Shown here piece after piece: positions 53,575-63,441 of a DNA stretch of 64,000 nt. Each line of letters begins with the position of its first letter. The first letter of the stretch is position 1. Source of the stretch: Marinobacter sp. LV10R510-11A (GTDB lineage Bacteria > Pseudomonadota > Gammaproteobacteria > Pseudomonadales > Oleiphilaceae); the NCBI RefSeq assembly GCF_900215155.1, contig NZ_LT907980.1, forward strand, positions 3,286,001 to 3,350,000, given 5' to 3'. The translations under genes and the position numbers were made by a program. Under the pieces are notes generated by a model. The model made no database searches and had not been told where the DNA came from. It saw only the letters and a list, made by a program, of their open reading frames with translations.

Positions 53575-54900
53575 ATGAGTTTTTCTTCACTCGGTTTGTC
53601 CGAGCAGCTGGTCCGTGCAACCACCGACCAGGGTTATGAAATCCCGTCTGCCATTCAGCTTCAGGCCATTCCTGCCGTACTTTCTGGCAAGGACGTTATG
53701 GCGGCAGCCCAGACGGGCACAGGTAAAACAGCCGGCTTTACACTGCCAATATTGCAGCGCCTGGCTGAGAATCCCCGCAACGGTAAAGGTCCCCGCGTAC
53801 TGATTTTGACGCCGACACGGGAGCTGGCCGCGCAGGTTCACGACAGCGTAAATCTTTACAGCAAATATGTTCCTACCAAAGCCGCTGTGGTTTTTGGCGG
53901 TGTAAAAATCAACCCGCAGATGATGAAATTGCGTAAGGGCGTAGACGTACTGGTTGCCACACCAGGCCGCCTGATGGATCTGTATCAGCAGAATGCTGTG
54001 CGTTTCAACGAAGTGGAAATCCTGGTGTTGGACGAAGCCGACCGTATGCTGGATATGGGCTTTATTCGCGACATCAAAAAAATCCTTGCGCTGTTGCCAG
54101 CCAAGCGTCAAAACCTGCTGTTTTCAGCAACCTTCTCGGGTGATATTCGCACTCTGGCTCAAGGCCTGCTGAACAACCCGGTGCAGATTGACGTGGCGGT
54201 CAGAAATGCCACCGCTGAGAGCGTGGAACAGTCGGTGTACAAAGTTGATCAGAGCCAAAAAACCGCATTGCTGAGCAAACTGGTACGCGATAACAAGTGG
54301 GAGCAGGTGCTAGTGTTTACTCGCACCAAACACGGTGCTAACCGTCTAACTCAGAAGCTTGAGAAAGACGGCATTACCGCAACAGCCATACACGGTAATA
54401 AATCCCAAGGTGCTCGCACCCGGGCTTTGGCCGATTTCAAACAAGGCCAAGTGCGGGTACTGGTTGCCACAGATATCGCGGCCCGTGGCCTAGATATCAA
54501 ACAGCTGCCCCAGGTGGTTAACTTTGAACTGCCAAACGTGCCGGAAGACTACATACACCGCATCGGCCGAACTGGCCGTGCAGGCGAGAGCGGACATGCG
54601 CTTTCACTGGTAAGCGCCGATGAAGGCAAAATGCTTGCAGGCATTGAGCGGTTGATCAAAAAGCAGCTGCCGCGCAAAGAAGTGGAAGGTTTTGAGCCAA
54701 AGAACAACTTGCCGCTCAAACCCAAAGCCAAAGCGGACCCGAGCAAAGCTCGCAATCGCAGTGGTGGTAACGCCGGCGGAAATGGTCGACCAGGCGGCAA
54801 TGCCCGCAGCTTTGGCGACAAGCCCGGTGGGCGCAGCGGTGGCCGCAGCCAGAATGGCAGTGGTCAGCGTGGGCGTTCAGGCCAGAGCCAGAGTGCCTGA
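53575..54900 (+). CDS. rhlE: DEAD-box RNA helicase, RhlE type
   Basis: 441 residues. Q motif ([20 protein letters not shown]), motif [15 protein letters not shown] box [13 protein letters not shown] in LLFSATFS, motif [12 protein letters not shown]. The tail from about residue 375 is rich in Gly, Arg and Ser ([18 protein letters not shown]), as in RhlE. It remodels rRNA or mRNA structures. Confidence 0.9.
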   Translation: MSFSSLGLSEQLVRATTDQGYEIPSAIQLQAIPAVLSGKDVMAAAQTGTGKTAGFTLPILQRLAENPRNGKGPRVLILTPTRELAAQVHDSVNLYSKYVPTKAAVVFGGVKINPQMMKLRKGVDVLVATPGRLMDLYQQNAVRFNEVEILVLDEADRMLDMGFIRDIKKILALLPAKRQNLLFSATFSGDIRTLAQGLLNNPVQIDVAVRNATAESVEQSVYKVDQSQKTALLSKLVRDNKWEQVLVFTRTKHGANRLTQKLEKDGITATAIHGNKSQGARTRALADFKQGQVRVLVATDIAARGLDIKQLPQVVNFELPNVPEDYIHRIGRTGRAGESGHALSLVSADEGKMLAGIERLIKKQLPRKEVEGFEPKNNLPLKPKAKADPSKARNRSGGNAGGNGRPGGNARSFGDKPGGRSGGRSQNGSGQRGRSGQSQSA

Positions 54901-54930
54901 AGCCTTATAGGGTTTATAGGTAACTGATTA

Positions 54931-54966
54931 AACAATGCGGAGCTTCGGTTCCGCATTGTTGTTTGT
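54931..54966. terminator. Terminator between rhlE and ompW
   Basis: AACAATGCGGA and TCCGCATTGTT form a perfect 11-bp stem with a short loop between convergent genes. Confidence 0.8.
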
Positions 54967-54971
54967 GGGTA

Positions 54972-55697
54972 TCAGAACTTGTAGGTGACACCCACCATGT
55001 AGACCATCGGGTCGATTTCGACTTCGAACTTGTCAGCGTTAGTGACGAAGTTACCCGCGCCATCATAGACGCTTACGGTGGCGTCTGTGTTGATATCTGC
55101 CCACCAAACAGCGGCGTTAAGACCAAAGTTTTCGCTGAGCATGTAGTCGATACCAGCTTCAAAAGCCAGGCCTACGCTGTCGTCGAGATCCAACTCGGTT
55201 GTGGCTCCTGGGAGTGGCACCGTATTAGCTACCGCATTGTCTAATGTGCTGGTGGTCTTGGTTTCAAAAAACTTTGTGTAATTCACGCCCACGCCCACAA
55301 AAGGCTGCAGTGCAGAAGAACTGTGCATTGGGAAATACTGCAGTGTCAGCGTTGGTGGCAGATGCTTGGTTTCACCGAGCTTGCCTGCTGCTGCAAGATC
55401 TCCGGCACCACTGATGTTGTGTTTGAACGGAGTCGCACCCAGTAGGCCTACGCCCAGATTGCTTGTAAACATGTAGGTTGCGCGAAGTCCAAGCTGTGTA
55501 TTGGAGTCCACTGCAACACGTGCGTCGGCTCCAAAGATTGGCGATCCAGCAACGTTAATGACGTCGCTCGAATCATCCGGCGCCACATGCACAGCACCGG
55601 CACGTAGAATAAAATCGCCAGCTTCAAAAGCCTGAGCAGCTGGTGCAACGGCCATAACGGCGGCTGCCATAACACTGAGTTTGAAAGTACGGGACAT
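54972..55697 (-). CDS. ompW: OmpW-family outer membrane protein
   Basis: 241 residues from the ATG at 55697 (AAGGAGA upstream). Signal peptide to QAFEAGDF, then GDFILRAGAVHVAPDDSSDV, LGLRATYMFTSNLGVGLLGA and a final YMVGVTYKF, an aromatic end for insertion. OmpW forms an eight-strand barrel with a hydrophobic channel for small hydrophobic solutes. Confidence 0.9.
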   Translation of the reverse strand: MSRTFKLSVMAAAVMAVAPAAQAFEAGDFILRAGAVHVAPDDSSDVINVAGSPIFGADARVAVDSNTQLGLRATYMFTSNLGVGLLGATPFKHNISGAGDLAAAGKLGETKHLPPTLTLQYFPMHSSSALQPFVGVGVNYTKFFETKTTSTLDNAVANTVPLPGATTELDLDDSVGLAFEAGIDYMLSENFGLNAAVWWADINTDATVSVYDGAGNFVTNADKFEVEIDPMVYMVGVTYKF

Positions 55698-55854
55698 AAC
55701 TATCTCCTTAACCTGAATCGTTGTTGAGCTCAGGTTAAAGGCCACAGAGATCGGAAACTTGATATAGCGCAATAATCGCGGTTGGATGATGTAGGTTGGC
55801 GCGCCAGATTGACGCAACTCAAGAAATGGGCTGGAAATGTATATGTGCTGGTTG

Positions 55855-56325
55855 TCAGGCGAAGTCTTTTTTGCTGCCTGGGGTCTGTGCGTCAGCTACA
55901 AAAACATCCCGCACGGTGATGGGCTCACCATCGGCATTGTGTACCTGAATGGTTTGAACAGGTTGCCCTGTTGCCCTGTCCCGCAGATCCAGCGGAGCGT
56001 CATCAGGTGCAGGGTTCCACTTGTCGCCCCACTGACGCAGGGCAATAACCACCGGGAACAGGTCCCGGCCTTTCTCGGTAAGCCGGTATTCGAAGCGGGA
56101 ACCGTGTTCACCCACCTCTACTTTCTTCAGTACACCGTTATCCACCAACCGAGCTAGACGGTCGCACAGGATATTTTTGGCGATACCCAGTTCCTGCTGA
56201 AAGTCTACAAAACGCCGGGTGCCGTACATAGCTTGCAGCACAATCAGTAGGGACCACCAGTCACCCACCTGATTCAGGGCGCGGGCGACGGAGCAATTGG
56301 AGTCATCAAAACGTTTTCTGGCCAT
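55855..56325 (-). CDS. HxlR-family transcriptional regulator
   Basis: 156 residues. Cys in DSNCSVARALNQVGDWWSLL is the HxlR start; FQQELGIAKNILCDRLARLV is the recognition region and YRLTEKGRDLFPVVIALRQW the wing. Transcribed away from the Old Yellow Enzyme gene next door, which it probably controls. Two cysteines may sense electrophiles. Confidence 0.9.
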   Translation of the reverse strand: MARKRFDDSNCSVARALNQVGDWWSLLIVLQAMYGTRRFVDFQQELGIAKNILCDRLARLVDNGVLKKVEVGEHGSRFEYRLTEKGRDLFPVVIALRQWGDKWNPAPDDAPLDLRDRATGQPVQTIQVHNADGEPITVRDVFVADAQTPGSKKDFA

Positions 56326-56430
56326 GGGTTGAAGTGTACATAATAAGGTTGCATCTTAAAACCAGATTAAATAGAGTTGCTTTATTAAATACAGTTGCGT
56401 TAAGAAACCAAATTACTGAGGTAGCTATCA

Positions 56431-57543
56431 ATGACCATGAATCTGGGCCCCATGTTTGAACCCTTCGCGATCCACAACCTTACACTGCGCAACCGCGTTG
56501 CCATGGCGCCTATGACCCGGAATTTCTCGCCCAAAGGCGTTCCCGGTGAGAACGTAGTTGCCTACTATCGGCGCCGTGCCGAGGCGGGTGTGGGCCTGAT
56601 TATTACCGAAGGCACTACAGTGAACCATCCTGCGGCTAGTGGTTACCCCAATGTACCTGCGTTTCATGGTAACGAAGCACTGGAAGGCTGGAAAAACGTC
56701 GTAGATGCAGTGCACGAAGCCGGCGGTGCAATCTTCCCGCAGCTTTGGCACGTAGGTGCGGTGCGCAAGGAAGGATCAGGGCCGGATACTTCGGTTCCCG
56801 GTTACAGTCCGTCGGGCCTGTTTGCCCCTGGCAAGCCAAACGGCAAAGCGATGAGCGAAGAAGACATCGAAGATGTTGTGACTGCGTTTGCCGATGCTGC
56901 ACAGGATGCCAAAGCCTTGGGGTTTGATGGTGTAGAGATTCACGGTGCCCACGGTTATCTACTCGATCAGTTCCTGTGGGAAGGCACCAACCAGCGTGAA
57001 GATGAGTACGGCGGCAGCATGGAGAACCGTTTGCGCTTCGTGGTTGAGATTGTGGAAGCGGTTCGCCATCGCGTGGGCCCCGAGTTCACCATTATGCTGC
57101 GTTTCTCCCAGTGGAAGCAGCAGGATTACGAAGCAAAATTGGTAAACAGCCCAGACGAGCTCGAACAGTTTCTCAAACCGCTGGTTGAAGCCGGTGTGGA
57201 TATTTTCCACGCCTCAACGCGTCGCTTCTGGGAGCCGGAGTTTGAAGGCTCCAGCCTCAACCTTGCCGGCTGGACTCAGAAGCTTTCTGGCAAGCCCACC
57301 ATGTCGGTTGGCAGCGTTGGTCTAACGGAAGATTTCATTAGCGGCACGATGGCCAGCAAGCAAGAGTCGGTAGAACAGTCTGGCATCGACGAGCTGGTAG
57401 AGCGCATGAACAACCACGAATTTGAGTTGATTGCCGTGGGCCGCGCACTTCTGCAGGATCCCGAATGGCTCACCAAAGTGAAGGAAGGACGGCTTGGCGA
57501 CGTGGATGATTTCGCACGCAAATCTCTCACCAACCTGTACTGA
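56431..57543 (+). CDS. Old Yellow Enzyme family NADH:flavin oxidoreductase
   Basis: 370 residues. NRVAMAPMTRNFSPKGVPGE starts the barrel; FPQLWHVGAVRK, DGVEIHGAHGYLLDQFLWEG with the substrate-binding His residues, NQREDEYGGSMENRLRF and FELIAVGRALLQDPEWLTKV follow. FMN enzyme that reduces activated double bonds. Divergent from the HxlR gene. Confidence 0.93.
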   Translation: MTMNLGPMFEPFAIHNLTLRNRVAMAPMTRNFSPKGVPGENVVAYYRRRAEAGVGLIITEGTTVNHPAASGYPNVPAFHGNEALEGWKNVVDAVHEAGGAIFPQLWHVGAVRKEGSGPDTSVPGYSPSGLFAPGKPNGKAMSEEDIEDVVTAFADAAQDAKALGFDGVEIHGAHGYLLDQFLWEGTNQREDEYGGSMENRLRFVVEIVEAVRHRVGPEFTIMLRFSQWKQQDYEAKLVNSPDELEQFLKPLVEAGVDIFHASTRRFWEPEFEGSSLNLAGWTQKLSGKPTMSVGSVGLTEDFISGTMASKQESVEQSGIDELVERMNNHEFELIAVGRALLQDPEWLTKVKEGRLGDVDDFARKSLTNLY

Positions 57544-57575
57544 GTTTGGACAGAGCATTTCCTCCCTGTAACAGC

Positions 57576-57614
57576 ACACCCCCACTGCCTATGCGTATGA
57601 TGGGGGTGTTTTTT
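57576..57614 (+). terminator. Terminator after the Old Yellow Enzyme gene
   Basis: ACACCCCCA and TGGGGGTGT pair, followed by six T. Confidence 0.85.
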
Positions 57615-57642
57615 ACAGGAAGAATTTACAGGAGTGACAGCA

Positions 57643-57951
57643 ATGTCTTCGAAAAACAGTGTTTCAGTATTGATGCTTACAAGCCTGCTGGCGTTTGCCG
57701 GTTGCGCCACCGTAGGCAAGGATTTTTCTACTCACAATATCGATCAGATTACCGTGGATGAAACCACTCGGGCCGACATTCAGGAGATGTTTGGTGAGCC
57801 CTGGCGCACAGGCGTTGAAGACGGTAAGCGCACCTGGACCTACGGCAAATATCGTTGGTCAGCTTTTGGCGATGCCGAAACGACCGATCTGGTTGTCCGG
57901 TTCAACCCGGATGGCAGCGTTTCTTCCTACGTATATAACACCACAGAGTAA
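57643..57951 (+). CDS. BamE/OmlA-like lipoprotein
   Basis: 102 residues from the ATG at 57643. The lipobox LAFAGC follows a hydrophobic leader. TTRADIQEMFGEPWRTGVED then KRTWTYGKYRWSAF is the SmpA/OmlA fold (BamE-like). Not the true bamE by context; probably a stand-alone outer membrane lipoprotein. Confidence 0.82.
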   Translation: MSSKNSVSVLMLTSLLAFAGCATVGKDFSTHNIDQITVDETTRADIQEMFGEPWRTGVEDGKRTWTYGKYRWSAFGDAETTDLVVRFNPDGSVSSYVYNTTE

Positions 57952-57962
57952 CGACCCTGTTG

Positions 57963-57993
57963 ATGCGGTATCCGCGAGATCCGGATACCGCAT
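57963..57993. terminator. Hairpin between lipoprotein gene and pntB
   Basis: ATGCGGTATCCG pairs perfectly with CGGATACCGCAT. No long T-run, but it sits between convergent genes. Confidence 0.5.
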
Positions 57994-58020
57994 TCATCAT
58001 GGCCATAAGGCTTACGTGGT

Positions 58021-59421
58021 TTAGTCTCGCAACCCGCTCACCAGTTTGTCGATGCTGTCTTTGGCATCTCCGAACAGCATGCGGGAGTTGTCCTTGAAGA
58101 ACAGCGGGTTTTCCACCCCGGAATAGCCTGTTGCCATACCTCGTTTAAGAATCACCACATGCCGCGCTTTCCAAACTTCAAGCACCGGCATGCCGGCAAT
58201 CGGGCTGCCCGGGTCTTCTGCCGCTGCCGGGTTCACCGTATCGTTAGCGCCGATAACCAGCACCACGTCAGTCTTCGGGAAATCCGCGTTGATCTCGTCC
58301 ATCTCCAGCACTATGTCGTAGGGCACATGCGCTTCTGCCAGCAGCACGTTCATGTGCCCAGGCAAACGGCCAGCAACCGGGTGGATACCAAAGCGCACAG
58401 TCACGCCCCGCTCCCTGAGCAGTTTGGTTAGATCACTGACCCCGCTCTGGGCCTGAGCCACGGCCATGCCGTAACCCGGTACGATAATCACTGATTCAGC
58501 GTTGCGAAGTTCTTCGCAGACTTCGTCAGCATTGGTCTCCAGAGCCGTCTGGTCATCAGAACCCGCTGCGGCAGAGCCGCTACTGCTGGTCTGGCCAAAG
58601 CCCCCAAGGATAACGCTGATAAACGACCGGTTCATGGCCTTGCACATGATGTAACTGAGAATGGCACCGCTGCTGCCTACCAGTGCGCCGGTAACGATCA
58701 GCAGGTCGTTACCCAGCATGAAGCCAATGGAAGCCGCGGCCCAGCCGGAATAACTGTTGAGCATGGAGACAACCACGGGCATGTCGGCGCCGCCAATGGC
58801 CATGATCAGATGCACACCCAGTACGGCGGCAACCACGGTCATCAGCACCAACGCAAGTATGCCCAGGGCCATGCTGTCCGTGTTCAGGAACCAGGCACCC
58901 AGCAACACCGATACCGCTATTGCAGCCAGATTCATCAGGTGGCGGCCGGGCAGGGTGAGAGCTTTGCTGTCGATACGTCCATCAAGCTTGCCGCAGGCTA
59001 TTAGAGAGCCGGTGAAGGTGATGGCGCCGATGAAGATACCCACAAACACTTCCACCAGTTTGATGGTGTGCTCGGCACCGGTGGTGTGTGTGAGCGGCTC
59101 GATATAACCCGTGAAGCCCACTAGCACCGCGGCCATACCCACAAAGCTGTGCAGCAGTGCCACCAGTTGCGGCATCTGGGTCATTTCCACCTTATTGGCG
59201 ATGACAATACCGACACTGGCACCGGCCAGTACTGCAATCAAGATAGCGACGAGCCCGCTGTCACTGACGCTGGCCATTGTGGCTACCAGCGCAATGAGAA
59301 TGCCGGCAACACCGTAAAGGTTGCCCCGGCGTGCGGATTCCTGATGGCTCAAGCCTCCGAGGCTGAGAATAAATAATACGCTGGCGACCACGTAGGCCAC
59401 ACTGACGAGTCCTGTACTCAT
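58021..59421 (-). CDS. pntB: NAD(P) transhydrogenase, beta subunit
   Basis: 466 residues from the ATG at 59421 (AAGGGG upstream). About nine membrane helices, then the NADP(H)-binding domain with [40 protein letters not shown] and [20 protein letters not shown]. With PntA it couples hydride transfer from NADH to NADP+ to proton entry. Confidence 0.96.
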   Translation of the reverse strand: MSTGLVSVAYVVASVLFILSLGGLSHQESARRGNLYGVAGILIALVATMASVSDSGLVAILIAVLAGASVGIVIANKVEMTQMPQLVALLHSFVGMAAVLVGFTGYIEPLTHTTGAEHTIKLVEVFVGIFIGAITFTGSLIACGKLDGRIDSKALTLPGRHLMNLAAIAVSVLLGAWFLNTDSMALGILALVLMTVVAAVLGVHLIMAIGGADMPVVVSMLNSYSGWAAASIGFMLGNDLLIVTGALVGSSGAILSYIMCKAMNRSFISVILGGFGQTSSSGSAAAGSDDQTALETNADEVCEELRNAESVIIVPGYGMAVAQAQSGVSDLTKLLRERGVTVRFGIHPVAGRLPGHMNVLLAEAHVPYDIVLEMDEINADFPKTDVVLVIGANDTVNPAAAEDPGSPIAGMPVLEVWKARHVVILKRGMATGYSGVENPLFFKDNSRMLFGDAKDSIDKLVSGLRD

Positions 59422-59433
59422 GGCGGTCACCCC

Positions 59434-61011
59434 TTATCTGCGGAACATTTTAAGCATGCGATGGGTAACCCGGAAGCCGCCCCCTACGTTGATGCTGGCA
59501 ATCAGCACCGCTACAAACGCCATAATCCCGACCGCGACATTGTCCGCCTGGGCCAGGTGTAACATGGCACCAATCACGATAATGCCGCTGATAGCGTTGG
59601 TCACACTCATCAATGGCGTGTGCAGAGAGGCTGTCACGTTCCAGACAACCTGCCAGCCAATAAAACAGGCAAGCACAAATACCGTGAAATGCCTCAGGAA
59701 GCTTTCCGGTGCGTGAGCGCCCACGCCATAAAGCGCAGCAATGGTGACAATTAGCACCGCGCCCTTGCCAATCAGGCTGCGGCGTTGAGATTCCTTGTGC
59801 GCTGCCGCTTTCTGTTCCGCCGAGGGCTCTTCTGTGCCGGGCGCGGGTTTGGGGCTGGTTGGTGTCTGCGGCTGAGGTGGTGGCCAGGTCACCTCTTGAT
59901 CCAGTACCACCGTGAGGCCACGAATCACGTCATCTTCCATGTTTACCTGTGGCTTGCCGTCTTTCTCCGGCGTCAGCTCAGTCACTAGATGGAACAGGTT
60001 AGTGGCGTAAAGATCACTGGCGACCTTGGCCATGCGGCTTGGCAAATCGGTAAAGCCGATCAGCGTGACGTCGTGTTGCACGACAATTTTGCCAGGCTCG
60101 GTGAGTTCGCAGTTGCCGCCGCGCTCCGACGCCAAATCGACAACCACACTGCCGGGCTTCATGGATTTCACCATGTCCGCCGTGATCAGCTTGGGCGCAG
60201 GCTTGCCGGGAATCAGGGCGGTGGTGATAATAATGTCCACCTCTTTGGCCTGCTCCGCAAACAGGGCCATCTCTGCCTTGATGAATTCATCGCTCATTTG
60301 TTTGGCGTAACCGCCGGTGCCCGCGCCTTCTTCCTCATCAAAATCCAACTGAAGAAACTCGGCGCCCATGCTTTCAACCTGCTCTTTCACTTCCAGCCGG
60401 GTATCAAAGGCCCGGACAATCGCGCCCAAGCTGTTAGCAGCGCCCACAGCCGCGAGCCCGGCCACGCCGGCACCGATTACCATTACCTTGGCCGGTGGCA
60501 CCTTACCTGCCGCCGTCATCTGGCCGGTGAAGAAACGCCCGAAGTGATTGGCCGCCTCCACCACCGCGCGGTATCCGGCGATATTGGCCATGGCGCTCAG
60601 CGCATCCATTTTCTGGGCGCGGCTGATGCGGGGCAGGCTGTCGATAGCGAATGTGGTAATTTTTCGGGCAGCAAGCTGCTTCAGAAGCTCAGAGTTCTGG
60701 CCTGGCCAGATATAACTGGCTAGAAAGCCGCCTTCCTTCATCAAATCAGCTTCATGCTTGCCCAACGCGGGGTTCTGCATGGGTGCACGAACCTTCAGGA
60801 TGAAATCCGCGTCGCGCCATAACGAGCCGGTATCCGCTGCAATGGTTGCACCAACGGACTCGTAGGCCTCATCGCGATAGTGCGCCGCCTCGCCGGCACC
60901 GGTTTCAACAGTGACCTCGTAGCCCAAGGCAATTAGCTTGTGCACCGAGGGTGGTGTCGCTGCAACCCGCCGTTCGTCTGTATATATCTCTTTCGGAATG
61001 CCAATTTTCAT
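59434..61011 (-). CDS. pntA: NAD(P) transhydrogenase, alpha subunit
   Basis: 525 residues from the ATG at 61011 (AAGGACG upstream). MKIGIPKEIYTDERRVAATP starts the NAD(H) domain; VMVIGAGVAGLAAVGAANSL is the nucleotide site; the C-terminal third has a Pro-rich linker (WPPPQPQTPTSPKPAPG) and four membrane helices, as in the fused E. coli-type PntA. Twelve bases from pntB. Confidence 0.96.
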   Translation of the reverse strand: MKIGIPKEIYTDERRVAATPPSVHKLIALGYEVTVETGAGEAAHYRDEAYESVGATIAADTGSLWRDADFILKVRAPMQNPALGKHEADLMKEGGFLASYIWPGQNSELLKQLAARKITTFAIDSLPRISRAQKMDALSAMANIAGYRAVVEAANHFGRFFTGQMTAAGKVPPAKVMVIGAGVAGLAAVGAANSLGAIVRAFDTRLEVKEQVESMGAEFLQLDFDEEEGAGTGGYAKQMSDEFIKAEMALFAEQAKEVDIIITTALIPGKPAPKLITADMVKSMKPGSVVVDLASERGGNCELTEPGKIVVQHDVTLIGFTDLPSRMAKVASDLYATNLFHLVTELTPEKDGKPQVNMEDDVIRGLTVVLDQEVTWPPPQPQTPTSPKPAPGTEEPSAEQKAAAHKESQRRSLIGKGAVLIVTIAALYGVGAHAPESFLRHFTVFVLACFIGWQVVWNVTASLHTPLMSVTNAISGIIVIGAMLHLAQADNVAVGIMAFVAVLIASINVGGGFRVTHRMLKMFRR

Positions 61012-61179
61012 TTTTGAAACGTCCTTCGGCTGAACCGTAGAATGAACCGTTGAACTCGATATCTGATATTTACATACTAGTGCAACTCCAAGACTTTGCA
61101 TGCCATACGTTCTGTTGCGTACGGAAGAAATTCCGATTTGCAGCTATGCTTTGCGTTTTTCACATACCGGAAAATTTTG

Positions 61180-61809
61180 ATGTTTGAGATGTTTTTCAGC
61201 ACGTACATCAGCAGTACGATCCGCTTCCTGTTTCTGCTGGCGCCGTTCTTTGCGGTGTCCATGTTTATCGCCTTAACCCGTGGGTTGCCGGCTGCTGAAA
61301 AAGCCTCGATTATCCGCCGGGCCTGTATCGCAGCTTCCGTTATGGGAGTCATACTGTTCTTTGGCGGCCCTGTGCTGTTCAGTGCGATTGGCATTACCCT
61401 GGATTCCTTCCGCATTGGTGCCGGTACGCTACTGTTCCTAACCGCCATCAGCTTGGTCACCAGTGGCACCCGCAACCACGCCACCGGCCTGCCCGAAGAA
61501 GATCGCGACGACATTGCAGTAGTGCCACTTGCGGTCCCGGTAATGATTGGCCCCGCCACCATAGGTGCTATTCTGGTGTACGGCGCCGAACTCAAGAAGG
61601 TACCGGAAGTTGCCGGTGGCCTGTTAGGCCTGCTTTCCGGTTTGTTTATTCTGGGTATACTGCTGCACCTGTCTGGGTATCTGGAAAAAGTTCTGGGTAA
61701 AACCGGCCTCAACATTCTCTCCAAAATCAGCGGCCTTGTTCTCTCGGCCATGGCAGCGGAGATTGTACTAACCGGCGTCACGGGCTTTATCGCCAGCACC
61801 GGTTTATAA
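61180..61809 (+). CDS. MarC-family membrane protein
   Basis: 209 residues from the ATG at 61180. Six membrane segments; FFAVSMFIALTRGLPAAEKA, VVPLAVPVMIGPATIGAILV and the C-terminal GLVLSAMAAEIVLTGVTGFI fit MarC/UPF0056. Function is uncertain (not an antibiotic pump despite the name). Confidence 0.88.
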   Translation: MFEMFFSTYISSTIRFLFLLAPFFAVSMFIALTRGLPAAEKASIIRRACIAASVMGVILFFGGPVLFSAIGITLDSFRIGAGTLLFLTAISLVTSGTRNHATGLPEEDRDDIAVVPLAVPVMIGPATIGAILVYGAELKKVPEVAGGLLGLLSGLFILGILLHLSGYLEKVLGKTGLNILSKISGLVLSAMAAEIVLTGVTGFIASTGL

Positions 61810-61848
61810 GAGATTATAGAAGGCTAAAAGAGGTTATCAGGAGCCGCG

Positions 61849-62412
61849 ATGTCCACCGACACCATAGAACACAATCGCAACCGACAGGACTTCTCCGGCA
61901 TCGAATCGATCTGGCTGTTCGGTTATGGTTCGCTGATTTACAAGGTAGACTTCCCGTTTTTGGAGCAACGCCCCGCGTCTATCCAGGGCTGGGCGCGTCG
62001 GTTCTGGCAGGGGTCCCACGACCACCGGGGCACCCCAGAAGCGCCGGGTAGGGTGGCGACTCTAATTGAGCAGCCAGGTGGCACCTGCAAGGGTATGGCC
62101 TTCCGGGTATCACCCAGTGTGTTCGAACATTTGGACGTGCGGGAAAAGAACGGTTATTTGAGGTTTTCCACAGCTCTGACGTTCGAAAACGGTAGCTATG
62201 CGCAAGGGCTGGTATATATCGCCACCGCGGACAATGAAGTGTTCTTAGGTCATGCGCCCGAAGCCGATATAGCTCGCCAGATTGCTACAGCAACAGGCCC
62301 CAGCGGCCCCAACTCCGAATACCTCTTCAGACTGGCTGAGTCATTACGAACACTAGGTGACGAGTGTACGCACACATTTTCTATAGAAGCGTTCCTAAAA
62401 TCAGACTCCTGA
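61849..62412 (+). CDS. ChaC-type gamma-glutamylcyclotransferase
   Basis: 187 residues. WLFGYGSLIYKVDFPFLEQR is the family's YGSL substrate loop, FWQGSHDHRGTPEAPGRVAT follows, and the catalytic Glu lies in DVREKNGYLRF. ChaC enzymes release 5-oxoproline from glutathione. An AGGAG site precedes the ATG. Confidence 0.9.
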   Translation: MSTDTIEHNRNRQDFSGIESIWLFGYGSLIYKVDFPFLEQRPASIQGWARRFWQGSHDHRGTPEAPGRVATLIEQPGGTCKGMAFRVSPSVFEHLDVREKNGYLRFSTALTFENGSYAQGLVYIATADNEVFLGHAPEADIARQIATATGPSGPNSEYLFRLAESLRTLGDECTHTFSIEAFLKSDS

Positions 62413-63318
62413 GTTAGCTTCCTGATCTTGCGGGCGAGTGGCGGGATTAAACCCCCTGGGCGGTGATTTCCGACGCTGGTTAAGGCCAATCAGCACCAGC
62501 GGCACAACAACCATCATGCTACCCACCAAGAACCACCAGTCTGGTACTTCGTTAAACCATATCCAGCCGATAGCCACAGCCCAAATCAGCCCCGTATATT
62601 CCGCACTGGTCACCTGGTTCGCATCCACCTGGCGGTAAGCCAGCAGAACAGTGATGTTGTAGCCCAGAATAAAAAATGCAGAACCCGCCGCAGAAAACAG
62701 AATCTCCGGGTGCCAGGTTGCGCCTTGTTGCCACTCCCATCCCGCAAGTAATGCAGAGGCCGGAATGACCAGCAGGTAGTTAAGAAACAGCTTGTGCACC
62801 GTGCTCTGGCCCTTTGGCAGCTTGCGTACCATAACGGCATTGATAGCCAGCGAGAACGCCGACCCCAGCGCTGCAATGGCGGCCCAATTGAACTCCATTG
62901 GGCGCAGGATAACGATGATGCCCGCAAAGCCGCTGAACACCGCGATCACACTCAGGGGCGAGAGGGTTTCCCGGAAGATGAATACTGAAAATACCATCAC
63001 AAGAATCGGCGCTGCATAAAACACTGCGTTGGCCGTGGCCAGCGGTAGGTTACTCAGAGCTACGATCATGCACAGCAGGCCCACCAGGTGAATGTGCGCC
63101 CGTAACGCATGCACCTTGAAGCCCGCGAAGAGGTTGCTCCGGTCAATTTTTCGCGCCAGCGGCAGCAGGAACACAAGTGTGATCAGGCAGCGTAGAAACG
63201 CGAACTGTAAAATGGGAAAGCCCGGCTCCATGAGCTTGATAAATACGTCAGATATCAAAGCCATGGCGTTGCCTAGCACAAGCAAGAGAATTGCGCTGTT
63301 TACAGTTTTGCCTGACAT
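62401..63318 (-). CDS. DMT-family (EamA) transporter
   Basis: 305 residues from the ATG at 63318. Ten membrane segments in two EamA repeats: FPILQFAFLRCLITLVFLLP and TSAEYTGLIWAVAIGWIWFN. The substrate is unknown. Divergent from the LysR gene, which may regulate it. The 3' end overlaps the ChaC gene by 12 bases. Confidence 0.87.
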   Translation of the reverse strand: MSGKTVNSAILLLVLGNAMALISDVFIKLMEPGFPILQFAFLRCLITLVFLLPLARKIDRSNLFAGFKVHALRAHIHLVGLLCMIVALSNLPLATANAVFYAAPILVMVFSVFIFRETLSPLSVIAVFSGFAGIIVILRPMEFNWAAIAALGSAFSLAINAVMVRKLPKGQSTVHKLFLNYLLVIPASALLAGWEWQQGATWHPEILFSAAGSAFFILGYNITVLLAYRQVDANQVTSAEYTGLIWAVAIGWIWFNEVPDWWFLVGSMMVVVPLVLIGLNQRRKSPPRGFNPATRPQDQEANSGV

Positions 63319-63441
63319 GGTTTCTTTCCTGAAATCCAGATATGAATAAAGCGCACGCATAGGAGGTGGCAGTCGTAGTCTATTTGCGATTTAATATCCG
63401 ATAAAGTGATGTTTATTGATTGGGTATTAGAAAAATAGATA

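Noticed and set aside
59989..60723. 244-codon plus-strand frame
   Set aside because: Antisense shadow of pntA.
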